A program made the translations under genes and the position numbers. The notes beneath the pieces were generated by a model, which saw only the letters and a program-made list of their open reading frames with translations, was not told where the DNA came from and searched no databases. From the NCBI RefSeq assembly GCF_963169125.1, contig NC_084797.1:86521868-86585867 (forward strand): a stretch of DNA of 64,000 bases, written 5' to 3'. Positions 1 to 10,665 of the stretch are shown here, piece by piece (position 1 is the first letter of the stretch; the number at the start of each line of letters is the position of its first letter). This stretch comes from Humulus lupulus (lineage: Eukaryota > Streptophyta > Magnoliopsida > Rosales > Cannabaceae).

Positions 1-1676
1 CACTGACTCCGGACCGCTTAAACCGAGCTCAGTGCATAATAAGCTGTCCTCGGCTACCATTGGCCGAGCTGCGCCCTGTCCGCTAGTGAAACCCTTGGCA
101 CCCTTAGGCCGTTGGTTCACTAAATGGCTTGCATGGCATAATACAACCTTTTCAAGCATTTACAATAGGGAGCCCTTAGTCCCGTTACATATATTCAACC
201 AGGTGCAGTTTTCTAACCTTTAGTTTGTGCAGTTATTGAATTACGAGCAACGCCTCTCAAGCACGATCCATTCCCGAGCCTAAGCCTTTATCACCTAGTC
301 ACAACCAAAGTATAGGGTTCCATTAATACTCCAATATAGATTTCCAGTTACAAAACTAACTCCCGGGATTCCAAATTCCACCAAGCACGGTGATGAAACC
401 AATCCCGAGCACACTAGACCACCTCCCCGTGCCTTAAACCCTCAAAGACTCATGTGTGCAACCAAGGGCTATGACCCTTCCCCGAAAACAGAACCAACAC
501 CCACGCTAAACCACACACACGCCGCGGCCCTTGCCTTGGGCGCCGCGGCGCCATCCCATGGCCGAGCCTTCTTGGCTCTTTTGCATTCTAAGGCCGCAGC
601 GCTCTAGAATAGAGCTGCGGCCCTCCCATTCGAACCCAGAATTTACACCATTTCCAAGCCTAAAACCTCACCTAAAACCATCCCAAAGCTCCCCAACTCC
701 TAACCAACTAATCCCAACTCCTTTAGCTTGATCTAAATTACATAATTCCACAGAAAACACAGCCTAGCACACACTAATCTTCTCTTTTCAATTTCTGAAA
801 GTCAAGAGTTATAAACACTCAAACCAGCCATTCAAACCCAATTTACGACCTCTAAACCATAAGTTGAAGCTTACCTTTTCTGTTGAATCACTTCACCAAG
901 CCAAAGCCAAGCTAAGTCCCCAAATTTCCTTCTTAATTCTGCCTTAAAACATCAAAACCATATTTGTTTCAACACTTAACCAAAACCCAGATAGAACTCA
1001 GAATTCAACCATAGAAAAGAAGATTAGATGCTTACCTTAATCCCTGTTTTAGTTCTTGATTTACTCCTGAGCTAAACCTCCAAATCGTCACCACCAATCT
1101 CAGAAATTCCAGCTTGTTCCTTTGTTTCCTGTGTTCTTTTTCCTTCCCTTTGTTTTCCTTAAGCGTGAGAGAGAGCTGAGGTAAAGGCTCTTAGTCGGTT
1201 TGTGTTTTTCTTCTAAAAGCTTCCTTATGTTAACTTACCTGTTAAGTTAATCCCGAGGCTCGGGGTGCCGGAACCGTCCCCGAGGCCAAAATGGTAAAAT
1301 CCCCCAATATTCCCGCCTAGACATCCTAACCTCAAATATATCTCCATATATTTATTTTCATGACTCGATAGTCCAAATCGCTACCCGCTATCTAAAGGTA
1401 CCCCCGATCTAACCAAAATCATATCTTAAGTCCCGTTGTGACTTATCCCGCTACCTGACCCTAGAATCGTCTTGAGTCGTGCTCTGCGAACCTGTCCACA
1501 TAATAATGTGGTTCTCACATATATCACATATTTATTTCATATCACATTACAACATAATATCATCAATTATCATACAAACTTTAATAATCATATAATTACT
1601 CATTTAATTCACAATTATTCCATTAATGCCCTCCTGGCACACTAATCAAGGCCCTTAAGGCTTTTGGGTCGTTACA
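1..1676 (-). repeat. Partial chromovirus-type LTR (family A), runs off the left edge
   Basis: The right end, GGGTCGTTACA at 1666-1676, is the reverse complement of the TGTAACGACCC start seen in other family A LTRs (8276, 54901). Bases 1-70 match, in reverse, the stretch near 9990-10070 of the solo LTR at 8276-10660. The LTR is therefore on the minus strand and its 3' part lies outside the window. It holds the GC-rich palindrome block at about 521-623. It cuts the internal region of the element whose LTR is at 1890-2484. The partner target duplication is not visible. Confidence 0.85.
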
Positions 1677-2484
1677 GTGGATCTCCTTGAGCAATTGTTT
1701 ATTAGTCGTTTTCAATACAGTAGGCATCTTACTACTGCAGTTACGAAACTAATACAAAATTATGTAAAACAAAAACAAGTAATAGCACATAAAAAAAATA
1801 CTTACGACGCGGTGTGGTGAGATTTTCCTGTCTTTAGCGTGTATGGGGAGGGTCCTTGGAAACATGGACGACCTGTCTCTGATACCATTTGTAAAATGCC
1901 CTAATCTAAATCTTTGTAAAACATTCACATAATCATAGGTTTATGATAGAAAAGCCACTTAATATAAAATCCCATTGGGGTCTTGTTAAAAACAAGCAAG
2001 TTGGGCCCAATAGTTTAAAAGAAAATATCAGTTTTCATGCAAAGTTCTAAAACAACCAAAAGCTCAAGTCCCATTGATAAGTTTGAAAAAGTCCCATCAA
2101 ACATGACATTATTAAAAGATAAACGATGTTTTAATTGATCGTTTCTCGTCCATAGGATGCCCCCACACCATAGGATGCCCCCACATCACCATGCATGCCA
2201 TAGAGAAATCTATTTGCTACCTGGAAGGGAAAGTAAGGGAGTGAGCTAAGAGCCCAATACAGAAGTACAAACAACAAACAAGAAAAACACAACTCAAACA
2301 TATTAATCCATCTTTATACATCATAGCATCATTGTCATAATGGCATAAATATCGTAAACATAAACACATTCACGTCAACATAACATCATTCATATCGTAA
2401 ACATCATAACATCATCATAACCACATATCATAACATTATCATAACAACAGATTATAACATCATCATAAACATTTCCTTGTGAAC
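1677..2484 (-). mobile_element. LTR plus primer site and leader stub of a truncated LTR element
   Basis: On the minus strand an LTR-like block (about 2484 down to 1890) starts TGTTCACAAGG and ends GCATTTTACA. Three bases later comes TGGTATCAGAG (1887-1877), the usual initiator-Met-tRNA primer site. About 200 bp of leader follow before the family A LTR cuts in at 1676. On the other side the block interrupts the Tat1 RNase H right after an NNEA motif, so it inserted into Tat1. The LTR includes an 18-bp direct duplication near 2151-2188 and a degenerate AACATCAT-rich stretch at about 2330-2470. The boundary at 2484 is inferred from where Tat1 homology stops. The family is not recognised. Confidence 0.6.
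1877..1887 (-). other. Primer binding site (initiator Met tRNA type)
   Basis: The reverse complement reads TGGTATCAGAG, three bases from the LTR end. This fixes the orientation of the truncated element as minus strand. Confidence 0.75.
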
Positions 2485-3924
2485 ATGGCACGCTTCGTTA
2501 TTGGATGTGTCAAAACCAAATCTGAGAGTTGTATGGAAGCGATGTCCTTCTGATGTGATCAAGATTATTCTAGCTCTGGATCCATGTTCATTGGATGATC
2601 CATCAACGAAGAGTTTCCACACCTCTTTTCCTAGTTCCCTCACATACTCGTCCTGGAACCCGGTACATTCAGCTACGAAATCATCGAGCGCTTCACGCTT
2701 TATTGATGTTCGTGGCTTATATAATATCTCAAAATGATTGAGTTTGATAGCCCACTTCAACAGACGTCCCGATGCTTCAAGATTTTGCAAGACGTCCCTT
2801 AAAGGTTGATCGATTAAGACGTGTATGGTGTGGGACTGAAAATATGGCTTTAGCTTCCTCGATTCCAAAATCAAGCAAAAGTTGAGCTTCTCAATCAGAG
2901 GATACCGAGATTCAGCTCTTAGAAGCCTCTTGCTTATGTAGTACATTAGTTTGTGCGCCTGATTTTCTTCTCGTATTAATACAGTGCTAATTGAGTTCTT
3001 TATTATTTCTAGGTATAGATATAGACAATCCTTAGCAACTGGTTTTGACAATATCCCCATTCAGCTAGATGATTTTTCACATCTTGAAATGCCTATTCGC
3101 ATTCTTCTATTCATTCGAATTGTCTATATCCCCTGAGCTGATTATAAAAGGGGAGAAATTTGTCCGTTGACTTGGTTACAAACTGATTTAGTGCCGCGAC
3201 TTTTCCAATTAGGCTATGGACTTCTTTCCGTGATCTTGGTGTAGAATCTCTAAAAACGATATGATCTTTTCAATATTTTCCTTAATTCCCCTTGAGTTTA
3301 CTATGAAGCCCAAAGACTTCCTCGAGGAGACCCTGAAGGTACATTTATGGGGATTCAACTTCATATTATACTTCCACAACACACCGAAACATTCTTCTAG
3401 AACAAATATATAGTTACTGGCCATTTTCGATTTGACAAGCATGTCATCGACCTACACTTCCATGTTCTTTCTGATATAGTCAACGAACATTTTGCCCGAA
3501 TGGCATGACATTGTAGCAGTACACATTGTGCTCAGTCATGAAGCTAGTGTGCTCTAAGTCCACAGGGTTCATCGCAATCTGGTTGTATCCAGAATACACA
3601 TCCATGAAGGACATCAGCTCGTTTTCGGTCATGGCAATGACTAGCTGATCTATTCTTCTTAGGGGAGAACAGTCTTTCGACATGCTTTGTTGAGGTTAGA
3701 GAAGTCAATGCAGGTTCTGCATTTTTCGTTTAGTTTCAGATCTAGAATGGGGTTGGCAATCGAAGTTAGATATTTTGCGTCCCTAATGAATCCAAATTTT
3801 TGTAGGCGAGCTAATTCTTCTTCTAGAGCTTCTCCTCGTTATTTCCCCAAAACTCTCCATTTTTTGTTTCTTTGTAGGCATATTTCTGTCCAAATTCAAT
3901 GTGGGCCTAATCACATTCAGACTG
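2485..3924 (-). pseudogene. Tat1 pol: RT C-terminal part and RNase H domains
   Basis: Minus-strand translation gives Ty3/gypsy RT blocks in order: SFMDVYSGYNQI with MPFG (about 3640-3490), then VDDMLVKSK (about 3450-3425), then a first RNase H ending near SIKREALDDFVAE (about 2700). A second RNase H-like start, WKLFVDGSSNEHGS (about 2620), is typical of Tat and Athila lineages. The Tyr of the catalytic YVDD motif is a stop here, further stops lie near 3700-3780, and frames change between blocks, so this is dead. The right edge joins the RT N-terminus at 13271 across the copia insertion; the left edge is cut after NNEA by the LTR at 2484. Confidence 0.85.
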
Positions 3925-5104
3925 TGTTATATTATTTTTATATATAATGTAATATTATATTATTTTATAATATAATGTTTTAGATTAAATAAATGTGAAA
4001 AAGAGATTCACATATTGTAACATATAATAGAGAGTTACAATATTTAGATATGTGTGAATATCCAAATATGTAAAATATTTGATGTTACAAATTCAGTCAC
4101 AAATTTGTAATTTCTAAATATTGCCCGTTATTGTGTAGATTTGATGTTACACAATATTGAGATGAATTTCTTAAAGACAAATGTGAAATGGCTATTAGAG
4201 ATATGATTTTAACCCCAATAATGTGTTTTGGGGGTTACAAAATCATTTGGGAGTGGATTGGAACCGTTTGGAAAAATAGCACATTTTCATGTGCTGAAAT
4301 TGGCCAGTGGCCACGGCCAGGAATGTTGGTGGTCACGGCCAGGGGAACAGAGACCAGTGGCCGCGACAACTGATACTCCTGGTCGCGGCCACAGGTGCTT
4401 ACTGGCCAAAAACTTCAATTTTTCCAACCTTTTTGAACGGCTCCAAAAACACAAATAACTCCCAAATCTCAATTTTAATTCCATAAACATCCAATTAATC
4501 ATTGGTAATAGTCATGGGGGTTGGTGGAATTTGAAATTCAAAGGGTGTTTCTAAACTCTATAAATAGGAGTCTAATGCTCACTTGCAAGACACAACTTTT
4601 ATATCCATTAGAGCACTTGGCTTGAAACCACCTAGAGGCTTGATTATTCCAGAAAGAATTTCCAAAATCTCTAAGAGATCCCTTAAATCTTGAGTTAGGG
4701 GGAAATAAGCTTCAGGACAAAAGTTTCAAACCTTGTTCAAGTTCGTGATCCCCAACACTTTTCACTTTGGTAGTGTGAGTGAGAGTTGTTTTTCTTTTGT
4801 TTCTTGTCCTTTTCTTTTATTCTATTTCTTTTCATCTTCATATTCCTCTTGTCTAATTTACTTGTATTTCTTGTTTAAGAGTTGTAATCTCTCAATTCTT
4901 TTGTTACAAACATTTTACTCTATTTGTATCTTTTGCTTAGAGTTGTATTTCATCATTCTCTTCTTCTAATTATTTTCTTATTTATTTTTATTTTCAGACA
5001 TAGAGTTGTAACATTACTTAATCAAATTGTTTATTTGTAATATTTTGTGTAGTGTTGTAATATTTCTTACCATTTCCATTGAAATAACATACATTTTCCT
5101 AACA
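3925..5104 (+). repeat. Copia 5' LTR
   Basis: It is a near copy of 12128-13270, with the same blocks in the same order: AT-rich start, GGCCACGGCC-type islands at about 4305-4395, TATA box, and a T-rich downstream half. The 5' copy has an extra AT-rich insertion just after its start (about 3940-3960) and about 15 extra bases near 4228-4245 that the 3' LTR lacks. Confidence 0.9.
4559..4566 (+). promoter_or_regulatory. TATA box of the copia 5' LTR
   Basis: TATAAATA lies in the context ACTCTATAAATAGGAG. The same octamer is at 12725-12732 in the 3' LTR. Transcription would start about 30 bp downstream, near 4590-4600, which would mark the U3/R border. Confidence 0.7.
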
Positions 5105-5133
5105 TTCAAAAGTTTAACCCTTTGTTTGTTTCA

Positions 5134-6024
5134 ATGGAAGGTGAGACTATCAAGATCATGAATCAAGACTTAGTGAGGTTGGATAGGTTTGATGAGTCCA
5201 ATTTCACTTGATGGCAAGACAAGGTGAGAATTCTCTTGACCACTCTCAAGATCACCTACATTCTAGAGTCCACTCTAGAACCTCTACCAACGCCATCCGA
5301 CAAGGACACTCCCGAGGATGTGGAGAAAAGAAGGAAGAGGGAGGAGGATAATCTCCATTGTAGGGGTCATATCCTCAACGCCCTTTCCGATAGGCTCTAT
5401 GACCTCAACACCGAGACCAAATCGGCAAAGGAAATATGGGATGCACTTGAGACAAAATTCAAGGCGGAAGAGGAAGGTACCAAAAAGTTTTTGATATCTC
5501 AATATATTGATTTCAAGTATTTTTGTGATAAACCTATTCTTCCTCAAATGCATGAATTGCAAATAATTTTTAACAAATTAAATGTTTTGAAGATTGAGCT
5601 TCCTGAGGCCTTTCATGTTGGTGCTATAGTGGCTAAATTACCACCAACTTGGAGGAGCTATAGGAAAAGAATCCTTCATAAAAATGAGGATTATTCTCTA
5701 GAGGAAATCCAAAAGCATATTCGAATCGAGGAGGAATCGATATGTAGAGATAAACTTGTGGAGGAGTCTAATGGTGAGACTTCCAAAGCAAATGTGGTGT
5801 CACAACCAAAACATCCCAAAAACATAGGGAAAGGCAAGAAGGGTAACGAGACATCCCTGGGTCCAAGAACCAACCCAAACAAGTTTAAGGGCAAGAAAGG
5901 TCCTTGCTTTGTGTGTGGGAAAAAGAGTCACTATGCTAGAGAGTGTAGGCATAGAAAAGACCAGCAAGGACCTAAGGTAAACGCAACTCTAGAAGAGAAT
6001 ATAATTGCTACCTTAGTGAGGTGA
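5134..6024 (+). pseudogene. Copia gag (capsid and CCHC zinc knuckle), stop-interrupted
   Basis: The ATG at 5134 is only 29 bp after the 5' LTR. The reading runs MEGETIKIMNQDLVRLDRF and on, with an in-frame TGA at 5209-5211 just before WQDKVR. The family usually has a sense codon there, and CGA to TGA by CpG decay is likely. The rest is open to 6022-6024: a capsid-like helical region with ALETKF, LPEAF and LPPTWR motifs, then a Lys-rich tail and a complete CCHC knuckle, CFVCGKKSHYAREC (about 5908-5949). Copia Gag packages the RNA into particles. The frame is lost at about 6010: one base over, the reading continues as LSEVNAVKR straight into protease, so a single 1-nt indel separates gag from pol. 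Confidence 0.88.
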
Positions 6025-6555
6025 ATGCGGTCAAACGCAAGGTGAAAAGGTGGTGGTATGATACATGTGCCACCATCCATGTCACCTATGACAAATCATT
6101 GTTTAAGACCTTTGAAGAGTCAAAGGGCAAACATGAGATTCAAATCGGAAATGAGGGAAAATTCAAGGTACTTGTCAAAGGTACCATTGAAGTCTTTTTC
6201 ACCTTCAGCAAGAAAGTAACATTAGTGAATGTACTTTATGTTCCCGAAATGAGTAGAAACTTGGTAAGTGGTGATTTTCTTGGCAAGCCTGGCATTAAAG
6301 CCATTTTTGAGTCTGTTAAACTTATTCTTACCAAATCCAATGTATTTTTGGGAAAGGGGTACTCTTGTGAGGGTATGGTTAAGATGTGCACCAATGATGT
6401 AACTTTCAATGATATCAATAAAAATGCTAATTCCACCTATATTGTTGAGTATGATTTTTTATTTTTGTGGCATCTTAGACTATCTCACATAGGTTTTTCA
6501 ACCATGAAAAGAGTAGTAAAATGTGGTATGATTGCATGCAATATTAACACTATGG
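6021..6555 (+). pseudogene. Copia protease and integrase zinc-binding N-terminus
   Basis: The aspartic protease site reads WWYDTCATIHVT (about 6051-6086). The catalytic Asp is kept, but the Gly of the usual D-S/T-G-A motif is Cys, which should damage the enzyme. Family landmarks follow: LVNVLYVPEMSRNLVS, then the first half of the integrase HHCC finger, WHLRLSHIG (about 6468-6494). The second half (CKTC) is in another frame, so a frameshift lies near 6545-6555. Protease would cut the polyprotein. Confidence 0.85.
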
Positions 6556-7260
6556 TAAATGTAAAACATGTGTTAAGGCAAAAATGATTAAAAAACCATT
6601 TCCTAGTGTAGAAAGATCATCTAATTTACTAGATTTAATCCACAATGATCTTTGTGAATTAAATATTTTTTTAATTAGAGGTGGTAAAAGGTATTTTCTT
6701 ACTTTTATAGATGATTTTAGTAGATATACCTATGTTTTTCTTTTAAAGGATAAAGATGAAACTTTTGATGCTTTTAAAGTATATAAATTAGAAGTTGAAA
6801 ATCAACTTAATAAAAAGATTAAGGTGCTAAGAAGTGATAGAGGAGGAGAGTACTTCTCTAATGAATTCAATACATTTTGTGAAGAAAATGGTATAATTCA
6901 TGAGTGCATCGCACCTTATACACCACAACACAATGTTGTTGCCGAAAGGAAAAATAGGACTTATCTAGAGATGATAAATTCTCTGTTGGTGTTTTCTAAG
7001 TTGAACTTCAACTTATGGGGTAAATAATTGTTAACCGCTTGTCACATTCTTAATCGAACACCGATGAAGAAAAATGAGTTATCTCCATATGAGTTATAGA
7101 ATGGAAGAAAACCCAACATAGGGCACCTCAAAGTGTGGGGGTGTCTTGCATATTGCAAGAAAAACAAACCTAATAGAACAAAGTTAGGTTAAAGAGCTAC
7201 AAAGTGTGCTTTTGTTGGTTATGCCAACAATAGTAAAGCTTATAGGCTATGAGACTGAGT
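6545..7260 (+). pseudogene. Copia integrase core, stops and frameshift
   Basis: From about 6551 the frame reads HYGKCKTCVKAK, completing the HHCC finger, then the D,D,E core: LIHNDLCEL, LRSDRGGEYFSNEF and AERKNRT. All three acidic residues are present. The strand-transfer region reads PQHNVVAERKN where a Gly is usual in place of the first Val. The frame is open to TAA at 7025-7027. The same frame then continues recognisably (LLTACHILNRTPMKKNELSPYE, HLKVWGCLAY, CAFVGYANNSKAYR) through further stops near 7096, 7190 and 7248. The enzyme would join cDNA ends to target DNA. Confidence 0.87.
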
Positions 7261-7520
7261 ATAATGTTGTGATTGAATCTAGAGAAGTTGAATTCTTTGA
7301 GAACATGTTATGTGACAACAATTCTCAAGCTTCAACATCTCTAAAGGAGAATTTGTTATATGAGAAAAATTCTCAAGCTTCTACATCAAAAAATGATTCT
7401 CAAGAGGATAATTCTCAAAGGAATTTAAAGTAACCCATTGAACTTAGAAGAAGTCAAATGCTTAGAAAGGAGAAAAGTCTGGTATTGGATGAGGCAGATT
7501 CTCAATAAATTTCTTTCTAC
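7261..7520 (+). pseudogene. Copia integrase-RT linker (degenerate)
   Basis: A Ser/Asn/Gln-rich stretch (SQASTS repeated at about 7324 and 7374) is open in one frame to 7433 and then broken. This low-complexity linker is expected between integrase and RT. It has no catalytic motif. Confidence 0.6.
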
Positions 7521-8275
7521 ATGGTACAAGGAAATAGAGAGGAAGTCATTAGGAAAATTCCTGTTGTACTTCTTGTTGAGGATGATCCTATGACTTATAG
7601 AGAAGACATGCATTCAAGAGATAGTGCATTTTGGAAAGAAGCCATCAATGATGAGATGGATTCCACTCTTTCCAACAACAGTTGGGAATTGGTAGACCTC
7701 CCACTGGGGTCTAAGCCAATTGGGTGTAAGTGGGTATTTAGGAGAAAATACCACACTGACAGCCCTATCCAAACCTTTAAAGCTAGATTAGTAGCTAAAT
7801 GGTTTAGGCAAAAAGAGGGTATTGATTATTTCGATACCTATGCACTTGTTGCAAGAAAAACTTCTATAAGAATTTTATTCGCTTTGGCTTCCATACACAA
7901 CTTGTATGTTCATCAAATAGATGTCAAAACGACATTCCTTAATGGTGACCTCAATGAGGAGGTCTATATGGACCAACCTGAAGGGTTTGTCCTACCAAGA
8001 TATGAACATAAAGTATGTAGACTTGTAAAATCCTTATATGGATTGAAACATCCTCCTAAGCAATGGCATGAGAAATTTGATCAAGCCATCATGTCTAATG
8101 GGTTTAGGCATAACAATGGAGACAAGTGTTTGTATTCCAAATCTTGTAAGAGATATGTGATAATTTTTTGCTTATATGTAGAGGACATGCTTATTCTAAG
8201 TGATAACATGAAAAGGATAGATAAAACGAAGAGGTTTCTATCATCAACCTTCAAGATGAAAGATCTTGGAGAAGT
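7521..8275 (+). pseudogene. Copia reverse transcriptase, N-terminal part
   Basis: This is a clear copia RT: FWKEAINDEMDSTLSNNSWELVDLP, GCKWVFRRK, QIDVKTTFLNGDL, YMDQPEGF and VKSLYGLKHPPKQWHEKF. The polymerase motif reads LYVEDML (about 8175-8195). The first Asp of YVDD is Glu, so catalysis is probably lost. The Lys of the expected KARLVAKG is kept but the Gly is Trp (AKW). The frame breaks after KMDLGEV-type residues at 8275, where a solo LTR is inserted. The first 5-bp duplication, GAAGT, is 8271-8275. The frame resumes after 10661. Confidence 0.9.
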
Positions 8276-10660
8276 TGTACCGACCCAAATTTACTAATAA
8301 GGCTTAAGGGCCTCGATTAGTGTGCCGGGAGTGCATAATTGGATTATATGTGATTTAATGATTAACGCATGTTATATGATTATTTGAATATCTGTGATGC
8401 ATGACTATGTGTATTAGTATGCATGTAGTCCCTGATTAGGTTAGAAGGGCATAATCGTAATTTTGGTCCGTTGAGGGCATAACTGTATATATTTGTGATA
8501 AATTTATGAGACCACATTATTATGTGGATATATTTGTAATCTTTGATTCGAGGCCATCCCAGCTTGCAGTTTAGCGAAAAAGTCACGGCGGGGATTTATA
8601 CCTGGCTCGGGGCGAGCCTAGGGGTATTTCTGGGAATTTAGAGAATATATTGGGTCAATTTTGACATTGAGGAATATAATTGGTGATTAGTTAGGTGTTG
8701 GGAAGTAAGTGGTAGATAATTGAGACACTCGAGAAATTATCGGGAATTGGGTGAAATGACCAAAATGCCCCTAGGTTGATTAAAAGGCTTAGGATTTATG
8801 GGAGGGTATTGTGGTCATTTGGTATTATAAAGGATAAATGTTATTAGGCTTTATTCCTTAGTGGATTGTGTAGAAAGGGCTTGAATTCTGAAGGAAAGAA
8901 AAGAAAGAAGAGAAGGAAAAAGGGAAAGAAAAACAGGGAAATTTCTAAGGTCGGTTCGGGACTTCCTCACCATTTTCTTCTAGAGGTTTGAGGCTAGAAT
9001 CCAATGGATCTTAAGGCTGAGATTGTATGCTTGAGGTCTTGATCAGGTTGGGGAAACTAGCTGAGGTTGTTCATCAGTTGAGGTAAGACTTTGAGGTTAA
9101 TATTTCAGTTCCTGGTTTTGGTGTTGAGTTGGTTTTTCTAAGCAAAGTTCTGTGGGAATCCTAGGGAGTTGAGGCTGAAGATTTGAGGAGGAGAAGGCTG
9201 AGCAAGAGTGGGAGACAACCTAGGCTTAGCTCATCCATCAAAGGTAAGGAATTCTAGTTCAAGTTCTATGGTTTTAATTATTGTTTTTGCTGAGTTTCTG
9301 AGTTTTAGGTCCAGCTATGGTGAATTCTTTGATTAGGGGTGCATGTGATTGAGTTATGTGTGGTTGGGATGCTTGGGATGAGTGGGGGATGTTGGTAGGA
9401 TTTTTTTTATGTTTGGTTGAAGTTTGGAAGAGTTTTAGTAAGGTTTGGCTCGGGGAAAATCGAAGGAGGAAAAGGCAAGATTTGCTGTGTTGTGACTAGC
9501 GCTACAACGCTAGCCATTGGGCGCTGTAGCGCTAGGCTGAGTTTTCTGGGGCGCCTTAGGCTCTGTTTGTAGCTCTGTAGTGCGCTCCTTAGAGCGCTGT
9601 AGCGCTACCCTGTTTCCAGAAAGGAGCTTTTGGGTTATTTTCAAGGGCTTTTGCCCGGGGTTCGGGGTTCGATTCCACCACCCTATTTTGTGGAATTGGG
9701 GCTTCTCGAGAGCTCAGGATTGGTCTCGAGGCTAGGTTTTGGACTTGAGATTTGGTGATGATTCTGATCTTTGGTTGTGACTAGGTGTGCGCTAGGGCTC
9801 AAGAAGGATCGTGCTTGTGGATCAATTGAACAAAGCTAGTGAATCCAAAGGTAAGAAAATTGCACCCGATTATGTGTTGTGATGGGACTAAGAGCTCCCT
9901 ATATCTGAATGATGTCATATATGGTATTATGCCATGGGACATGTGATAAACGGCGAAAGGGTGCCATAAATTATATTTGCGTACAGGGCACGGCTTGGCC
10001 ACTGGTAGCCGAGGACAACTTAATGTTCACTAAGCTCGGTTTAAGCAGGTCAGAGTCAGTGGGATAAAAAGAGGGTGCGGCCTACAGGCGTTAACCATGG
10101 TTATCATGTGTGGATTGATTGTTGATATGGAATGATATATTTGCTATGCTGAATACTTGATTAACATGAATGCTTAAACTGTTGAGTACATGCTTATGCG
10201 GTACGAGTAATCTGATTGTTTGTTGAATGATTATGCTTTGTTATTGTATTTTCTTGCTGGGCTTTGGCTCACGGGTGCTACGTGGTGAAGGTAAAGGCAA
10301 AGGCAAGTTGGACCAACCTTGAGGTGGAGAGCTGCAGGGCTGAATGTACATAGTCAGTTGTTCGGCTGCCACGGGTGAGGAGTGGAACGGGACGAGAAAT
10401 GCTTAACTGTCTATTTTGCCTTAGAGTGGCTAATCATTGTATCTAAATGTTGAATCTTTTGTAAACAGTCTTTAATTACTGCTTTTGGGATCCCATGTAA
10501 AAATAAAATGTTTATTTAAAAGAAATGTGGCTTTTGAAACCAAAATCTTTTAACCCTAGCTCAACTATAGTTTCAGTAATCTAACTAAATGATTTGATTA
10601 GCAAGTCTTGAACTTTTATAAACACACAGTGTAACGGTCTTGGCTATCCAAGGCATTACA
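8276..10660 (+). repeat. Solo LTR (family A) inside the copia RT gene
   Basis: It starts TGTACCGACCC and ends GGCATTACA, flanked by exact GAAGT duplications (8271-8275 and 10661-10665). Length is 2385 bp with no internal region, so this is a solo LTR left by LTR-LTR recombination. Features: a block of AGCGCT and TAGCGCTA palindromes (about 9498-9612), splice-donor-like GTAAG at 9244 and 9851, GTAAA at 10291, and the family-wide CTTGCTGGGCTTTGGCTCAC block at 10254-10272. Confidence 0.95.
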
Positions 10661-10665
10661 GAAGT

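Noticed and set aside
4733..4969. Plus-strand hydrophobic 78-codon frame resembling a small membrane protein.
   Set aside because: It lies in the T-rich R/U5 part of the copia LTR, and the copy at 12900-13140 does not keep it. The hydrophobic residues come from T-rich codons.
9660..9685. GGTTCGATTCC near 9664-9674 looks like a tRNA B box.
   Set aside because: No A box, cloverleaf or terminator is nearby, and the same place in other family LTRs reads differently.
10640..10665. Start of the RNase H frame at 10640 as a real start codon.
   Set aside because: It is a TTG inside the nested LTR; the copia sequence only begins at 10661.
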